This document shows positions 1-9,115 of a stretch of 64,000 bases of DNA, in pieces. How positions within the stretch are numbered: position 1 is the stretch's first letter; the number at the start of each line of letters is the position of its first letter. The notes under the pieces are model-generated. The model worked only from the letters and a program-made list of their open reading frames with translations. It was not told the origin of the DNA and did no database searches. Made by a program: the position numbers and the translations under genes. The stretch spans positions 1 to 64,000 of the forward strand of contig NZ_JACJQA010000009.1 of assembly GCF_014696355.1 (NCBI RefSeq), written 5' to 3'. The DNA is from Pseudanabaena sp. FACHB-1998 (GTDB lineage Bacteria; Cyanobacteriota; Cyanobacteriia; Pseudanabaenales; Pseudanabaenaceae).

Positions 1-93
1 GCTTGGTTGAAGCATCGAATTCGCAAACTTTTACGCAATTCTGACAATTTACGTGATGCCATGGAATCTGTTCTGGCCGCTTCTGCGTCCTAA
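1..93 (+). CDS. 3' end of an unidentified gene (partial)
   Basis: Frame 1 is open from the window edge to a TAA at 91-93 and encodes about 30 residues ending in AMESVLAASAS. The piece is rich in Arg, Lys and Leu, as expected for a helical C-terminus. The 5' part lies outside the window. No domain can be recognised from so little sequence. A chance open frame of this length is possible, so confidence is limited. The 186 bases that follow, up to argH, hold only a possible 22-codon frame from 132 that I do not support as a gene. Confidence 0.4.
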   Translation, partial: AWLKHRIRKLLRNSDNLRDAMESVLAASAS

Positions 94-279
94 TACACTT
101 GGCGACAGCTATACTTGATCGCTTTTTATACATGCTCAACACAGAAAACAGTATTAGCATTGTCCGTGCAGTACGGAAATGGCTCAAGGAAAGTAGTTAA
201 ATAATGAACTTATGACAAAAAGGCGCAAAACCTCCTGTCAAAAAGTAAACTTAACTCTCAAGTAACATAGTTTTTTTGT

Positions 280-1671
280 ATGAGCCAGCCAACAGCCCCC
301 CAACCTTGGAGTCAGCGTTTCGAGACAGCGCTACATCCTGCGATCGCCCTATTTAACGCCAGCATTAGCTTTGACATTAATCTGATTGAATATGACATTA
401 CAGGCTCTCAAGCCCACTCATGGATGCTGGCAAAGGTGGGTATTATTAGTGCCGCAGAAGGGGAAATGCTTGTCAATGGGCTAGAGCAAATTCGCCAAGA
501 ATATCGGTCAGGAAATTTTAATCCGGGGGTTGATGCTGAAGATGTGCATTTTGCGGTAGAGCGTCGCCTGACTGAGTTAATTGGTGATGTGGGTAAAAAA
601 GTGCATACAGCGCGATCGCGAAATGATCAAGTGGCTACCGATGTTCGCCTGTATCTACGTGATCAAATTCGCAAAATTCAGAGCGATTTGCGGACTTGGC
701 AAACGGTGTTGGTCGGCAAAGCGGAGCAGTATGTAGAAACCTTCATCCCCGGCTATACCCATCTACAACGCGCCCAGCCCATTAGCCTTGCCCACCATCT
801 CTTAGCTTATTTTGAAATGGCTCAACGGGACTGGACTCGCCTTGATGAAATTTATCAACGAGTGAATGTTTGTCCTCTGGGTTCAGGAGCTTTAGCAGGT
901 ACACCCCATCCAATTGATCGCCACTATACTGCCGAGTTATTAGACTTTGGTTCCGTTGGGCGCAATAGCCTTGATGGTGTATCTGATCGCGACTTTGCAG
1001 TCGAGTTTCTCTGTGCCGCCAGTTTAATTATGGTGCATCTCAGCCGCCTATCCGAAGAAGTAATTCTCTGGTCATCGCAGGAATTTAGTTTTGTGAAGCT
1101 AAGCGATCGCGTTAGCACTGGCTCTAGCATCATGCCCCAAAAGAAGAATCCTGACGTTCCCGAATTAGTACGCGGCAAAACAGGGCGGGTATTTGGTCAC
1201 TTGCAAGGCTTACTGACCATTATTAAGGGCTTACCCTTGGCTTACAACAAGGATATGCAAGAGGATAAGGAAGGGATTTTTGATGCTGTCGTGACGGTTC
1301 GCGCTTGTTTGGAAGCGATGACGATTCTTGTAGATGAAGGAATTGAATTTCAGTCTCAACGTCTTGCGGAGGCAGTTGCTGAGGACTTCTCTAATGCTAC
1401 GGATGTTGCCGATTATCTAGCCGCTAAGGGAGTTCCTTTCCGTGAAGCTTATCAATTAGTTGGGAAATTGGTAAAAACCTGCACCAGTGAAGGTATTCTC
1501 CTCAAGGATTTATCCGTAGAGCGTTGGAAAACCTTCCATCCTCAATTTGAAGCGAATATTGTCGAAGCGATCGCTCCTGCTCAAGTAGTGAAGGTGCGTA
1601 ATAGTTACGGTGGTACTGGCTTCGAGCAAGTCAAAATCCAAGTAGAAGCTGCCAAAAAACTCCTCGCCTAG
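280..1671 (+). CDS. argH: Argininosuccinate lyase
   Basis: Cytosolic enzyme that splits argininosuccinate into arginine and fumarate, the last step of arginine synthesis. The 463-residue length is normal for the family. The fumarase/aspartase signature [12 protein letters not shown] lies at about residues 281-292 and carries the catalytic serine loop; the early block [12 protein letters not shown] and the central block [10 protein letters not shown] are also clear. The gene stands alone and is followed by a strong hairpin at 1713-1753. argF, another arginine-pathway gene, is also in this window, about 53 kb away and not co-transcribed. Confidence 0.97.
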   Translation: MSQPTAPQPWSQRFETALHPAIALFNASISFDINLIEYDITGSQAHSWMLAKVGIISAAEGEMLVNGLEQIRQEYRSGNFNPGVDAEDVHFAVERRLTELIGDVGKKVHTARSRNDQVATDVRLYLRDQIRKIQSDLRTWQTVLVGKAEQYVETFIPGYTHLQRAQPISLAHHLLAYFEMAQRDWTRLDEIYQRVNVCPLGSGALAGTPHPIDRHYTAELLDFGSVGRNSLDGVSDRDFAVEFLCAASLIMVHLSRLSEEVILWSSQEFSFVKLSDRVSTGSSIMPQKKNPDVPELVRGKTGRVFGHLQGLLTIIKGLPLAYNKDMQEDKEGIFDAVVTVRACLEAMTILVDEGIEFQSQRLAEAVAEDFSNATDVADYLAAKGVPFREAYQLVGKLVKTCTSEGILLKDLSVERWKTFHPQFEANIVEAIAPAQVVKVRNSYGGTGFEQVKIQVEAAKKLLA

Positions 1672-1712
1672 AAAAAGAGCTTCCAAGGAAGTCCTTATTC
1701 TAGCGATCACCT

Positions 1713-1753
1713 GCTAAGAGAATGGCGGCGCAAAGCGCCGCCATTCTCTTAGC
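1713..1753 (+). terminator. Hairpin after argH
   Basis: Perfect 18-bp arms (1713-1730 and 1736-1753) with a GC-rich core and loop CAAAG, 42 bases after the argH stop. No long T-run follows. The core of the GGCGGCG-CAAAG-CGCCGCC type recurs through the window. Confidence 0.6.
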
Positions 1754-1860
1754 AATTTGGATCAAACAAAGCTCCGTAGGATTGCTTTATGCTCTAGCAA
1801 AGTGTTGTAATGAAATCTAGCTGACTACAGCTACAATTGCAAAAAAATTTATAAGCATTT

Positions 1861-2730
1861 ATGGCAGTAATTATTGACGGCAAAGCACTAGCAAAAAAGA
1901 TGCAAACAGCGATCGCGGAGGAGGTCGCCAAACTGCAACCTACATATGGTCGTCCTCCGGGGCTAGCGGTGCTGATGGTGGGGGACAATCCTGCTAGTGC
2001 CGCCTATGTTAAAAACAAGGAAACTGCTTGCCATAAAGCAGGCCTCGCATCCTTTGGCAAACATTTCCCTGCTAGCACTACCCAAGCAGAACTCGAACAA
2101 GTGATTGATGAGCTAAATGCCGATGAGCGTGTAGATGGCATCTTAATTCAATTACCTTTACCCGAAAACTTAGATTCGATCGCCTTGTTAAATCGTCTCG
2201 CTCCAGACAAAGATGCCGATGGACTGCATCCAAATAATTTGGGCAAACTGGTAAGGGGCGAAGATGGTTTGCGGAGTTGCACGCCTGCGGGTGTGATGGA
2301 GTTATTGGCAGAAGCCAAGATTGAGATTGCTGGAAAAAATGCAGTGGTGATTGGACGCAGTATTTTAGTTGGAAAACCTGTGGCGCTAATGCTACTTGAG
2401 CAAAATGCCACCGTGACGATCGCCCATTCTCGTACAAAAAATCTCTCTGAAATTACTCGCAAAGCAGATATTTTGATTGCGGCGATCGGCAAGCCTGAAT
2501 TTGTAACTGCCGATATGGTCAAGCCTGAAGCCGTAGTGATCGATGTGGGGATTAATCGCGTTACTGACAGTACAGGGAAGTCACGTTTAGTGGGTGATGT
2601 AGACTATACCAGCGTCAGCGAAGTTGCCTCTTACATTACCCCTGTCCCCGGCGGCGTTGGACCGATGACCGTAACTATGCTTTTGCATAATACTGTGTGG
2701 AGCTATCGCCGTAAGTTTGCCAACCGTTAA
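1861..2730 (+). CDS. folD: Bifunctional methylenetetrahydrofolate dehydrogenase/cyclohydrolase
   Basis: Interconverts 5,10-methylene-, methenyl- and 10-formyl-tetrahydrofolate, supplying one-carbon units for purines and formyl-Met. The 289-residue length is typical. The family's YVxxK active-site motif is present as Y49 and K53 (in [15 protein letters not shown]), [10 protein letters not shown] follows near residue 95, and the signature [10 protein letters not shown] is at about 261-270. [12 protein letters not shown] marks the Rossmann dinucleotide site. It is a single gene with its own upstream region. folE and folP are elsewhere in the window, so folate genes are scattered. Confidence 0.97.
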   Translation: MAVIIDGKALAKKMQTAIAEEVAKLQPTYGRPPGLAVLMVGDNPASAAYVKNKETACHKAGLASFGKHFPASTTQAELEQVIDELNADERVDGILIQLPLPENLDSIALLNRLAPDKDADGLHPNNLGKLVRGEDGLRSCTPAGVMELLAEAKIEIAGKNAVVIGRSILVGKPVALMLLEQNATVTIAHSRTKNLSEITRKADILIAAIGKPEFVTADMVKPEAVVIDVGINRVTDSTGKSRLVGDVDYTSVSEVASYITPVPGGVGPMTVTMLLHNTVWSYRRKFANR

Positions 2731-2938
2731 TGCCAAAGAGGGTATAGGTGCGTTGCACCGCTACTCTTTTGGGCGTTAATGTCCTAATAAACTTGGGGAA
2801 ATCTCTAAAATCCTACGGTAGCGATCGCAAGTCATTGCATAATATACATTCTGGATACACTCAGAAGTTATGCCTCAATTTCTGAGCAAATTATTGTCTA
2901 ATTATTAGCGAACCATTGTCGAAACCATCGCATACGCC

Positions 2939-2974
2939 ATGCCCCAAACAATGCCCCAAACAATGCCCCAAACA
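2939..2974 (+). repeat. Triplicated 12-bp start-codon repeat in crtE
   Basis: ATGCCCCAAACA occurs three times in tandem, in frame, and encodes MPQT three times. Each copy supplies a possible start codon. Slippage would change the N-terminus by four residues without a frameshift. Confidence 0.9.
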
Positions 2975-3862
2975 GTCGCATTCAATTTAGATAAGTATTT
3001 ACGCGATCTCAAACAAGAGGTTGAAACAGCCCTTGATGCTTCGATCGCCATTATCTATCCCGAAAAAATTTATGAATCCATGCGCTACTCGCTGATGGCT
3101 GGTGGCAAACGTTTACGCCCAATCCTCTGCCTTGCCGCTTGTGAACTGCTAGGGGGCGATCGCGCGGCCGCCATGCCCACAGCCTGCGCGATGGAAATGG
3201 TACATACCATGTCATTAATCCATGATGATTTACCTGCGATGGATAATGACGATTTTCGGCGTGGCAAACCGACTAATCACAAAGTTTATGGGGATGACAT
3301 TGCAATTTTGGCAGGAGATGCGTTACTAGCCTACGCCTTTGAATTTATTGCGGCTCAAACTAAAAATGTCCCGCCTGAAAGAATTTTAAAAGCGATCGCC
3401 CATCTCGGTCATGCCGTAGCCGCGACAGGTTTGGTGGGAGGACAGGTGGTTGACTTAGAATGTGAAGGCAAGCCCGATGTAACGGCTGAAACCCTCACAT
3501 TTATTCATATACATAAAACTGCGGCTTTACTAGAATCTTGCGTTATCTGCGGAGCTTTGCTAGCAGGTGCAAATGATACTGACATTGATCGGTTATCAAC
3601 CTATGCTAATAACATTGGTTTAGCTTTTCAAATCATTGATGACATCCTAGACATCACATCTACATCTGAGCAATTGGGCAAAACCGCAGGCAAAGACCTT
3701 ACGGCTCAAAAGGTTACCTATCCTAGTCTATGGGGCATAGAAGTCTCACAACAAAAGGCTCAGGATTTAGTAGAACAAGCTAAAGCCCAACTCGTTAGTT
3801 ATGGTGATGCAGCGCTACCTCTAATGGCTCTCGCTGACTACATCACTGCTCGGAAAAACTAA
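2939..3862 (+). CDS. crtE: Geranylgeranyl diphosphate synthase (trans-isoprenyl diphosphate synthase)
   Basis: Condenses isopentenyl diphosphate with allylic diphosphates to give GGPP for carotenoids, the chlorophyll phytyl tail and quinones. Both aspartate-rich motifs are visible: DDLPAMDND at about 96-104 and QIIDDILD around 231-238; the RPIL and GGKRLRP blocks precede the first. Length is 307 residues. The first 12 codons are three exact copies of a 12-bp unit, each beginning with ATG, so the true start could be 2939, 2951 or 2963. The next gene begins within 50 bases on the same strand and may be co-transcribed. Confidence 0.93.
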   Translation: MPQTMPQTMPQTVAFNLDKYLRDLKQEVETALDASIAIIYPEKIYESMRYSLMAGGKRLRPILCLAACELLGGDRAAAMPTACAMEMVHTMSLIHDDLPAMDNDDFRRGKPTNHKVYGDDIAILAGDALLAYAFEFIAAQTKNVPPERILKAIAHLGHAVAATGLVGGQVVDLECEGKPDVTAETLTFIHIHKTAALLESCVICGALLAGANDTDIDRLSTYANNIGLAFQIIDDILDITSTSEQLGKTAGKDLTAQKVTYPSLWGIEVSQQKAQDLVEQAKAQLVSYGDAALPLMALADYITARKN

Positions 3863-3911
3863 ACCCCTCAGCCCCTTGAACAATTTTTTGTCCATAATTC
3901 TTGCAGTTGAT

Positions 3912-4352
3912 ATGAACCTCCATCCCGTTGGCGAAATCCTAGATAACCAAGTTCTACTAATCGCTCTATGTTCTAGCCTGACTGCTCAAATACTGAAACT
4001 GTTTATTGAGCTAGCTCAGTTCCGCCGAGTTAGATTTAAGGTGCTTTTTGAGACTGGTGGTATGCCTAGCGCGCATTCGGCTCTGGTTTCAGCGCTGGCA
4101 GCTGGTATTGGACGCACTCAAGGTTGGGATACGCCTCAATTTGCGATCGCTACGGTTTTCGCTTTTATCGTCATGTATGATGCCGCAGGTATTCGCCGCG
4201 CCGCAGGCAAGCAAGCAAAAGTTCTCAATCAAATCATGGTGGAAGTATTTGAAGAAGAACATGATCCCCTCAAAGAACTCTTAGGTCATACCCCCGCCCA
4301 AGTCGTAGCAGGTTCCATCTTAGGGATCTTGCTGATGTGGTGGTTCTTATAA
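3912..4352 (+). CDS. DUF212 / divergent PAP2-family membrane protein
   Basis: About 146 residues from ATG 3912; an upstream in-frame TTG at 3876 would add 12 residues but overlaps the crtE leader and has no clear ribosome site. The family is a divergent relative of acid phosphatase/vanadium haloperoxidase enzymes. The motif GGMPSAHSALVSALA (about residues 48-62) is the characteristic PSAHS block, and FAFIVMYDAAGIRRAAGKQA follows. Several hydrophobic segments include the C-terminal VVAGSILGILLMWWFL. The substrate is unknown. Close spacing after crtE suggests co-transcription, which might link it to isoprenoid phosphates, but that is only inference. Confidence 0.85.
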   Translation: MNLHPVGEILDNQVLLIALCSSLTAQILKLFIELAQFRRVRFKVLFETGGMPSAHSALVSALAAGIGRTQGWDTPQFAIATVFAFIVMYDAAGIRRAAGKQAKVLNQIMVEVFEEEHDPLKELLGHTPAQVVAGSILGILLMWWFL

Positions 4353-4380
4353 AACTGCGATCGCAATTTCCAGTAATAGT

Positions 4381-4405
4381 AAAGGGAGGCTTTGTGCCTC
4401 CCTTT
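4381..4405 (+). terminator. Hairpin after the DUF212 gene
   Basis: Ten-bp perfect arms AAAGGGAGGC/GCCTCCCTTT with a TTTGT loop, followed by a pyrimidine-rich stretch, 28 bases after the stop. Confidence 0.6.
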
Positions 4406-4431
4406 CTTACTTTAGAGCTTAATTCAGATTA

Positions 4432-4661
4432 ATACCAAATGAAGAAATGGCTACGCCATTTCTTCATTTGAAAAACCTTACTGGGTTTGGTTTTTATATC
4501 ACAAAAGTGTTGGCACACTTTCGTGATATAAAAACCAAAAAGCGAGTTGCGGCGCTTCGCGCCGCAACTCGCTTTTTGGGTTTTATGTCCTAAGCAAACC
4601 TTACATTGCTATAGAATGGTCTCCCCCCCAATGACTTTGCCATTTGGGGGTTTGGTATAAG
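4432..4661. repeat. Composite of dispersed palindromic repeats upstream of ftsH
   Basis: This 230-bp stretch contains three stacked hairpins and no gene. It starts with ATACCAA and a palindrome (about 4437-4470), then the spacer AAAAACCTTACTGGGTTTG, then a hairpin with the arm TTTTTATATCACAAAAGTG (about 4489-4536), then a 21-bp-arm hairpin (4535-4579). It ends with TAAGCAAACCTTACATTGCTATA, the end sequence of the MITE family, and a last GGTAT at about 4656-4660. The same units recur at 15.7, 22.3 and 37.8 kb. It is best read as nested or adjacent miniature elements. Confidence 0.75.
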
Positions 4662-4831
4662 ATAATTTTGTGATACGGGAATAGATGGGATAGTTTTGAG
4701 GAAGCAGGCAAATTTATAGATCCAAAGACGGATTCTGAGGTCGTTTAAGCAGATCTAAGGCTACTTACGTTAAGATTGATTAATAAAATCATTCGTTCTT
4801 GGCAAAATCAACTAAGAACATCTCTATTGAT

Positions 4832-4835
4832 GGAG
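4832..4835 (+). promoter_or_regulatory. Ribosome binding site deciding the ftsH start
   Basis: GGAG lies 8 bases before a GTG at 4844. The longer frame beginning with TTG at 4799 has no comparable site. Confidence 0.55.
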
Positions 4836-4843
4836 CAGTAGTA

Positions 4844-6715
4844 GTGAAAAGCAATAATAAAAACGACAATAATAATAAAAAGTGGAAAAATTTTGGTTTA
4901 TACGCACTGCTAGGCATTGTCGTTATTACCTTAGGAACAACCTTACTTGATAGTCAGCCCGCCGCTCAAGGGGAATGGCGCTATAGCAAGCTGATCGAAG
5001 AAGTCCGCAAGAAACCCGCAGGCGTTTCTAGAGTTACCCTCAGCCCCGATCGCACCTTTGCTGAAGCAACTGTCCCCGGAGGACCCGAAGGTAAACGTAA
5101 AGTGCGCGTCAACTTGCCTAACGACCCTGAATTCATCAAAACTCTTAGAGAAAACAACGTTGAACTAGATGTTGCCCCCCGCCGCACCGATGGCGCACTA
5201 GTTCAAACCTTGAGTAGCTTGATTTTGCCAATTTTGCTTTTAGTTGGTTTATTTTTCCTATTACGTCGCGCCCAGTCAGGTCCAGGCAACCAAGCGATGA
5301 ATTTTGGTAAATCCCGCGCCCGCGTACAGATGGAGCCTCAAACCCAAGTTACCTTCACCGACGTGGCTGGTATTGAACAAGCTAAATTTGAACTTACCGA
5401 AGTTGTAGACTTCCTCAAGAATCCCGATCGCTTCACCGCAGTCGGCGCAAAAATACCCAAAGGCGTACTGCTAGTGGGACCTCCTGGAACAGGTAAAACT
5501 CTACTCGCTCGTGCCGTTGCAGGTGAAGCTGGAGTACCTTTCTTCAGCATATCTGGTTCAGAGTTCGTAGAAATGTTCGTCGGTGTCGGCGCATCCCGTG
5601 TACGTGACCTGTTCGAGCAAGCTAAAGCTAATGCTCCTTGTATCGTCTTCATTGATGAAATTGATGCCGTCGGTCGTCAACGTGGCGCTGGACTCGGTGG
5701 TGGTAATGATGAGCGTGAACAAACCCTGAACCAATTGCTCACCGAAATGGATGGCTTTGAAGGTAACACAGGCATCATCATCGTTGCAGCAACTAACCGT
5801 CCTGATGTTCTTGATGCAGCATTACTACGTCCCGGTCGTTTTGATCGCCAAGTGGTGGTTGATCGCCCCGACTTCGCTGGTCGTCTGGAAATCCTCGGAG
5901 TCCATGCACGCGGCAAGACCCTCTCCAAGGATGTCGATCTTGAAAAGATTGCCCGTCGTACCCCCGGATTCACAGGTGCTGACCTCTCTAACCTTTTAAA
6001 CGAAGCTGCAATTCTCGCGGCTCGTCGTAACCTGACCGAAATCTCGATGGATGAAATCAACGATGCTGTTGATCGCGTCTTGGTTGGACCTGAAAAGAAA
6101 GATCGTGTCATGAGCGAAAAGCGCAAAGAATTAGTTGCGTACCATGAAGCAGGTCATGCTCTCGTTGGTGCTTTGATGCCTGACTATGATGCAATTCAAA
6201 AGGTGACAATTATTCCTCGCGGTCGTGCGGGTGGTTTGACATGGTTCTTACCAACTGAAGAAAGAATGCAAAGCCGCGCCTATTTGCAAAACCAGATGGC
6301 AGTTGCCCTCGGTGGTCGTATCGCTGAAGAAATCGTCTTTGGTGAAGAAGAAGTTACTACAGGTGCATCTAGCGATTTACAACAAGTTGCATCGGTTGCT
6401 CGTCAAATGGTAATGCGCTTTGGCATGAGTGAAAAGCTAGGGCCCGTTGCCCTCGGTCGTTCTAGTGGCAATATGTTCCTTGGTCGAGATATTGCCGCAG
6501 AGCGGGATTTCTCCGAAGAAACTGCTGCAACTATCGATGAAGAAGTTGGCATTTTAGTTGCGGACGCTTACCGTCGGGCAAAGCAACTGCTAGTTGATAA
6601 CCGTCACGTTCTCGACAAGATTGCCAAAGATCTAGTTGAGCGTGAAACCGTTGATGCTGAAGAGCTTCAACAAATCTTAGAAACTAATGAGTTAAAGTTG
6701 GCTGCTGCTCTCTAA
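4844..6715 (+). CDS. ftsH: ATP-dependent zinc metalloprotease FtsH (FtsH3-like)
   Basis: Hexameric thylakoid or plasma-membrane AAA protease that degrades damaged membrane proteins. From GTG 4844 it is 623 residues. Two N-terminal membrane segments ([15 protein letters not shown] and [15 protein letters not shown]) bracket a lumenal domain. Walker A GPPGTGKT is at about 212-219, Walker B is in IVFIDEIDA, and the zinc motif HEAGH is at about 434-438. The AAA and protease parts closely resemble what I recall of Synechocystis Slr1604 (FtsH3), including [26 protein letters not shown] in the linker. Start choice rests on the GGAG before the GTG. It is a single gene with a strong terminator. Confidence 0.95.
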   Translation: MKSNNKNDNNNKKWKNFGLYALLGIVVITLGTTLLDSQPAAQGEWRYSKLIEEVRKKPAGVSRVTLSPDRTFAEATVPGGPEGKRKVRVNLPNDPEFIKTLRENNVELDVAPRRTDGALVQTLSSLILPILLLVGLFFLLRRAQSGPGNQAMNFGKSRARVQMEPQTQVTFTDVAGIEQAKFELTEVVDFLKNPDRFTAVGAKIPKGVLLVGPPGTGKTLLARAVAGEAGVPFFSISGSEFVEMFVGVGASRVRDLFEQAKANAPCIVFIDEIDAVGRQRGAGLGGGNDEREQTLNQLLTEMDGFEGNTGIIIVAATNRPDVLDAALLRPGRFDRQVVVDRPDFAGRLEILGVHARGKTLSKDVDLEKIARRTPGFTGADLSNLLNEAAILAARRNLTEISMDEINDAVDRVLVGPEKKDRVMSEKRKELVAYHEAGHALVGALMPDYDAIQKVTIIPRGRAGGLTWFLPTEERMQSRAYLQNQMAVALGGRIAEEIVFGEEEVTTGASSDLQQVASVARQMVMRFGMSEKLGPVALGRSSGNMFLGRDIAAERDFSEETAATIDEEVGILVADAYRRAKQLLVDNRHVLDKIAKDLVERETVDAEELQQILETNELKLAAAL

Positions 6716-6728
6716 GAATAAATCACAA

Positions 6729-6776
6729 CCTCATAAAATAAGGGTGGCGCAGACGCGCCACCCTTATTTTATGAGG
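6729..6776 (+). terminator. Hairpin after ftsH
   Basis: Arms of about 22 bp around an AGA loop, core AAGGGTGGCGC, starting 13 bases after the stop. Its distal end touches the next MITE-like repeat. Confidence 0.7.
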
Positions 6777-6871
6777 CTACCATTCTTGTTAGTGAACAAC
6801 CCAAGAAACGAGTTGCGGTGCGAAGCGCCGCAACTCGTTTCTTGGGTTTAATGCAAGTGAACACAGCTATA
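6775..6871. mobile_element. MITE-like element
   Basis: The left end reads GGCTACCATTCTTGTTAG and the right end ATGCAAGTGAACACAGCTATA. Their inverted comparison matches the family ends TATAGCTGTTGCCATTCTTGTTAG. Between them is a long palindrome with the core AGTTGCGGTGCGAAGCGCCGCAACT. There is no coding capacity. It lies between ftsH and tRNA-Pro. Confidence 0.6.
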
Positions 6872-6898
6872 TTCACAAACTTTAATTAATCAATTTAA

Positions 6899-6972
6899 TC
6901 GGAATGTTGGGATTTGAACCCAAGACCCCCACTACCCCAAAGTGGTGCGCTACCAAGCTGCGCTACATCCCG
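6899..6972 (-). tRNA. tRNA-Pro (anticodon GGG)
   Basis: On the minus strand the cloverleaf is complete: acceptor CGGGATG/CATTCCG (one G-T pair), D arm GCGC-AGCTTGGTA-GCGC, anticodon stem CCACT/AGTGG around loop TTGGGGT giving GGG, and T arm with GGTTCAAATCC. The 3' CCA is not encoded. It would read CCC and CCU. Confidence 0.93.
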
Positions 6973-7082
6973 TCACGCTCTAAAACTACTTGTTTTATAA
7001 CGCTTTGCTAGCATATCATAACTAATCGCATTAATTAAAGAATTTCTGTCAAAAAGTTAAAAATATAGCAACGTTTATAAAA

Positions 7083-7109
7083 AGAAGTCGGAGCAGAACT
7101 CCGACTTCT
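7083..7109 (-). terminator. Hairpin after the TIGR04376 gene
   Basis: AGAAGTCGGAG and CTCCGACTTCT pair around a short loop. Read on the minus strand this follows the stop at 7112 and runs into TTTTTATAAA. Confidence 0.6.
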
Positions 7110-7111
7110 TT

Positions 7112-7684
7112 TTATTTACCTAAATTTCGTTTAAGTCTTTCTAGCTCTTCGTCCATTTCCCAGCGACGGAAAGTTTCTTCTAGCTTGTCATCGGGATCTC
7201 GAAAAGGTGGAGTATAGAGATTATCCCAATTCAGGGGGGTGCTAGTGGGAGATTTGGCTTTAGCATTTTTAGCAGCTTCAGCGATTTTAACTTGGACTTC
7301 CTTGCGGCGTTCTTGGATTTGCACCTGTAGGGCTTGGCTATCGATCGCTCGTTTTTTTACCAATTCCATCTGTGCCCAGATTTGATTACCTTGCCTTAAT
7401 AAAGCCGCCTCGCGTTCTTTGGCGAGATTAGCCAAATCAGGACGATCAAAGGATTCTGCTTTAACTGTGCGATCGTGCCACACCCGAATTTCTTCAGCAA
7501 TCTCCAGAATCCGATCCTGTAGATTTTTTTCTTCTTGCTTAGAGCTAATGATTAACTTAGCGATTTCTTCTTCTTGCTGACGTAACTTGTCCTCGAGGAT
7601 TTGCAATTCAATTTGGGGATTATTGCGAATAAATTCCTCTAGGCGTGTCTCTAAAAAGCGAGATATGTCCTCCAATAATCCCAT
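7112..7684 (-). CDS. TIGR04376 family cyanobacterial coiled-coil protein
   Basis: A 190-residue soluble, highly charged protein. The N-terminus MGLLEDISRFLETRLEEF followed by NNPQIELQILEDKLRQQEEE fits the cyanobacteria-specific family TIGR04376 as I recall it. Residues about 20-140 are predicted from the heptad-like E/Q/L/K pattern to be coiled coil. The end (LYTPPFRDPDDKLEETFRRWEMDEELERLK) is a second conserved block. There is no signal peptide or membrane segment and the function is unknown. A hairpin-like GAAGTCGGAG/CTCCGACTTC stands at 7085-7107 just after the stop. The upstream gene is on the same strand, 31 bases away, so the two may form an operon. Confidence 0.8.
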   Translation of the reverse strand: MGLLEDISRFLETRLEEFIRNNPQIELQILEDKLRQQEEEIAKLIISSKQEEKNLQDRILEIAEEIRVWHDRTVKAESFDRPDLANLAKEREAALLRQGNQIWAQMELVKKRAIDSQALQVQIQERRKEVQVKIAEAAKNAKAKSPTSTPLNWDNLYTPPFRDPDDKLEETFRRWEMDEELERLKRNLGK

Positions 7685-7715
7685 ATATTTTCCTTAGGTA
7701 TTTCGATTCAGATCT

Positions 7716-8828
7716 CTAGAATTTTTGTCCAACAAATACGGTTTTTATCTCTTTACCACGCTTGAGCGTAATTTCCTGTTGACTCACACGGTGCAAAGTC
7801 CAGCCAGTGTTACTGATCGCTTTGCCTAGTCCGATGGATTGCACGGAGCCATTCATGTCAAACATCGCGGTCGAGCGATCGCCTAAATCCAGCACACCAA
7901 TCAATGTATATGATGGCATAGGTGCAGCGACTATGGGTGATGCGGGATTGGGTTTAGAGTTTGACGAATTAGTAGAAACATCAATGGAATTGTTAGCGGT
8001 AAGTGGGGGTAAAGCGAGGGGCGAAGGCGCATTACCCGTATTGGTCATCGTGGGTGGCTGATATACAGGCACATACATCGGTTGCTGTAAACCATTGGCA
8101 AAAGGATTAGTTCCATTTGGTAAGGGCATATTGCCAATGATAGGCGCAGTCATAATGGGAATGCTATTGCCAATCGACCCTGTATTAGAAGCGATCGCCC
8201 GACTTTTGTCGGATATCTCTGATAACATTCGCTTAATTTCATCAGCAAAGGGTTTGTTATTGGTGCTTTTGGGGCTAACTTGAGCAACATTAACGGACTG
8301 ACGACCTAGCCAGATGCCATGATTAATTGTCCACATGATCGCTGCAAATAAAGCCGAGCTACAGGCAAAAACTAACAAAATCCGATCTAGGAGACTATAT
8401 TGGGGGGCTACAGACTCAGGAGGCGTGGGTGGAATATTTGACGGTGGCTCTGGATTCCGCATGATGTAGGGTTGAATCCAAAGCACATCTTGTTTTGATA
8501 TGGGTGGTAGGGCAATATCCGCAAGGTTAAGTTTGGTAATGCTAACCGTATCTTTAGAAGTATTGCTTTCTCTGGAATCTGGCTCAATTTTAGAAATAGC
8601 GACCATATCTGAGCTGGAAGATGTAACGGAAGCATAGGGAGCAGATGCTTTAATTTGGGCGGATTGTCCTCTTTTTTGTTTTAGCGATCGCTGCTTGCCA
8701 TAGTCAACATGTAAGGTGCTTTCGACTTCCCCAAACAGATCGTCCATTAAGTTATCAACATTGTCTGTATAAGCATCAACGTCTTGAGTTACATAAAATT
8801 GATTTTTGTTATTCGTATCTTGCATCAT
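7716..8828 (-). CDS. Single-pass membrane protein with a GspC/PilP-like C-terminal domain
   Basis: 370 residues. An acidic, low-complexity cytoplasmic part (about 1-145) is followed by one membrane segment, LDRILLVFACSSALFAAIMW (about 147-166). A Pro/Asn/Ser-rich linker (about 190-295) precedes a compact C-terminal domain containing YTLIGVLDLGDRSTAMFDMNG and a closing ITLKRGKEIKTVFVGQ. That last block resembles the small beta domains of GspC/PilP secretion-pilus proteins (inference). I do not recognise a named gene. It may share a transcript with the TIGR04376 gene downstream. Confidence 0.6.
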   Translation of the reverse strand: MMQDTNNKNQFYVTQDVDAYTDNVDNLMDDLFGEVESTLHVDYGKQRSLKQKRGQSAQIKASAPYASVTSSSSDMVAISKIEPDSRESNTSKDTVSITKLNLADIALPPISKQDVLWIQPYIMRNPEPPSNIPPTPPESVAPQYSLLDRILLVFACSSALFAAIMWTINHGIWLGRQSVNVAQVSPKSTNNKPFADEIKRMLSEISDKSRAIASNTGSIGNSIPIMTAPIIGNMPLPNGTNPFANGLQQPMYVPVYQPPTMTNTGNAPSPLALPPLTANNSIDVSTNSSNSKPNPASPIVAAPMPSYTLIGVLDLGDRSTAMFDMNGSVQSIGLGKAISNTGWTLHRVSQQEITLKRGKEIKTVFVGQKF

Positions 8829-9025
8829 AAGCCACCCTATTCACTCCGTTATCCACAGGCTTTTGTTATACCCGAATTAATCTGCTTGCTATCTTAGCCA
8901 AATCAAGCTAAATCAGAATACTTGAAGATTGTCTTTATAGAAATAAGAAAAAATAATACTGGTAAGTGATACCACAGATTGACTTTTAATGCCACAACTT
9001 TACGTCGTATTTCGCAAATCTTTTT

Positions 9026-9070
9026 AAACAAAGAGAAAGGCGGCGCGATGCGCCGCCTTTCTCTTTGTTT
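9026..9070. terminator. Long hairpin with GGCGGCGC core
   Basis: Perfect 21-bp arms AAACAAAGAGAAAGGCGGCGC and its complement around a GAT loop. The flanking bases 8829-9025 show no gene. Symmetric arms could stop transcription from either side. Confidence 0.6.
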
Positions 9071-9107
9071 AGGGAGATGGGGCGCAAAGCGCCCATCTCC
9101 CTTTTTT
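9071..9107 (-). terminator. Hairpin after the DUF1517 gene
   Basis: AGGGAGATGGGGCGC pairs with GCGCCCATCTCCCT around AAA. It abuts the preceding palindrome and lies 9 bases past the minus-strand stop at 9116. Confidence 0.6.
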
Positions 9108-9115
9108 GAGGAACA

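Noticed and set aside
4535-4579. Large hairpins considered as attachment sites or integron attC sites
   Set aside because: No integrase gene, and the same hairpins recur as dispersed repeats and terminators.
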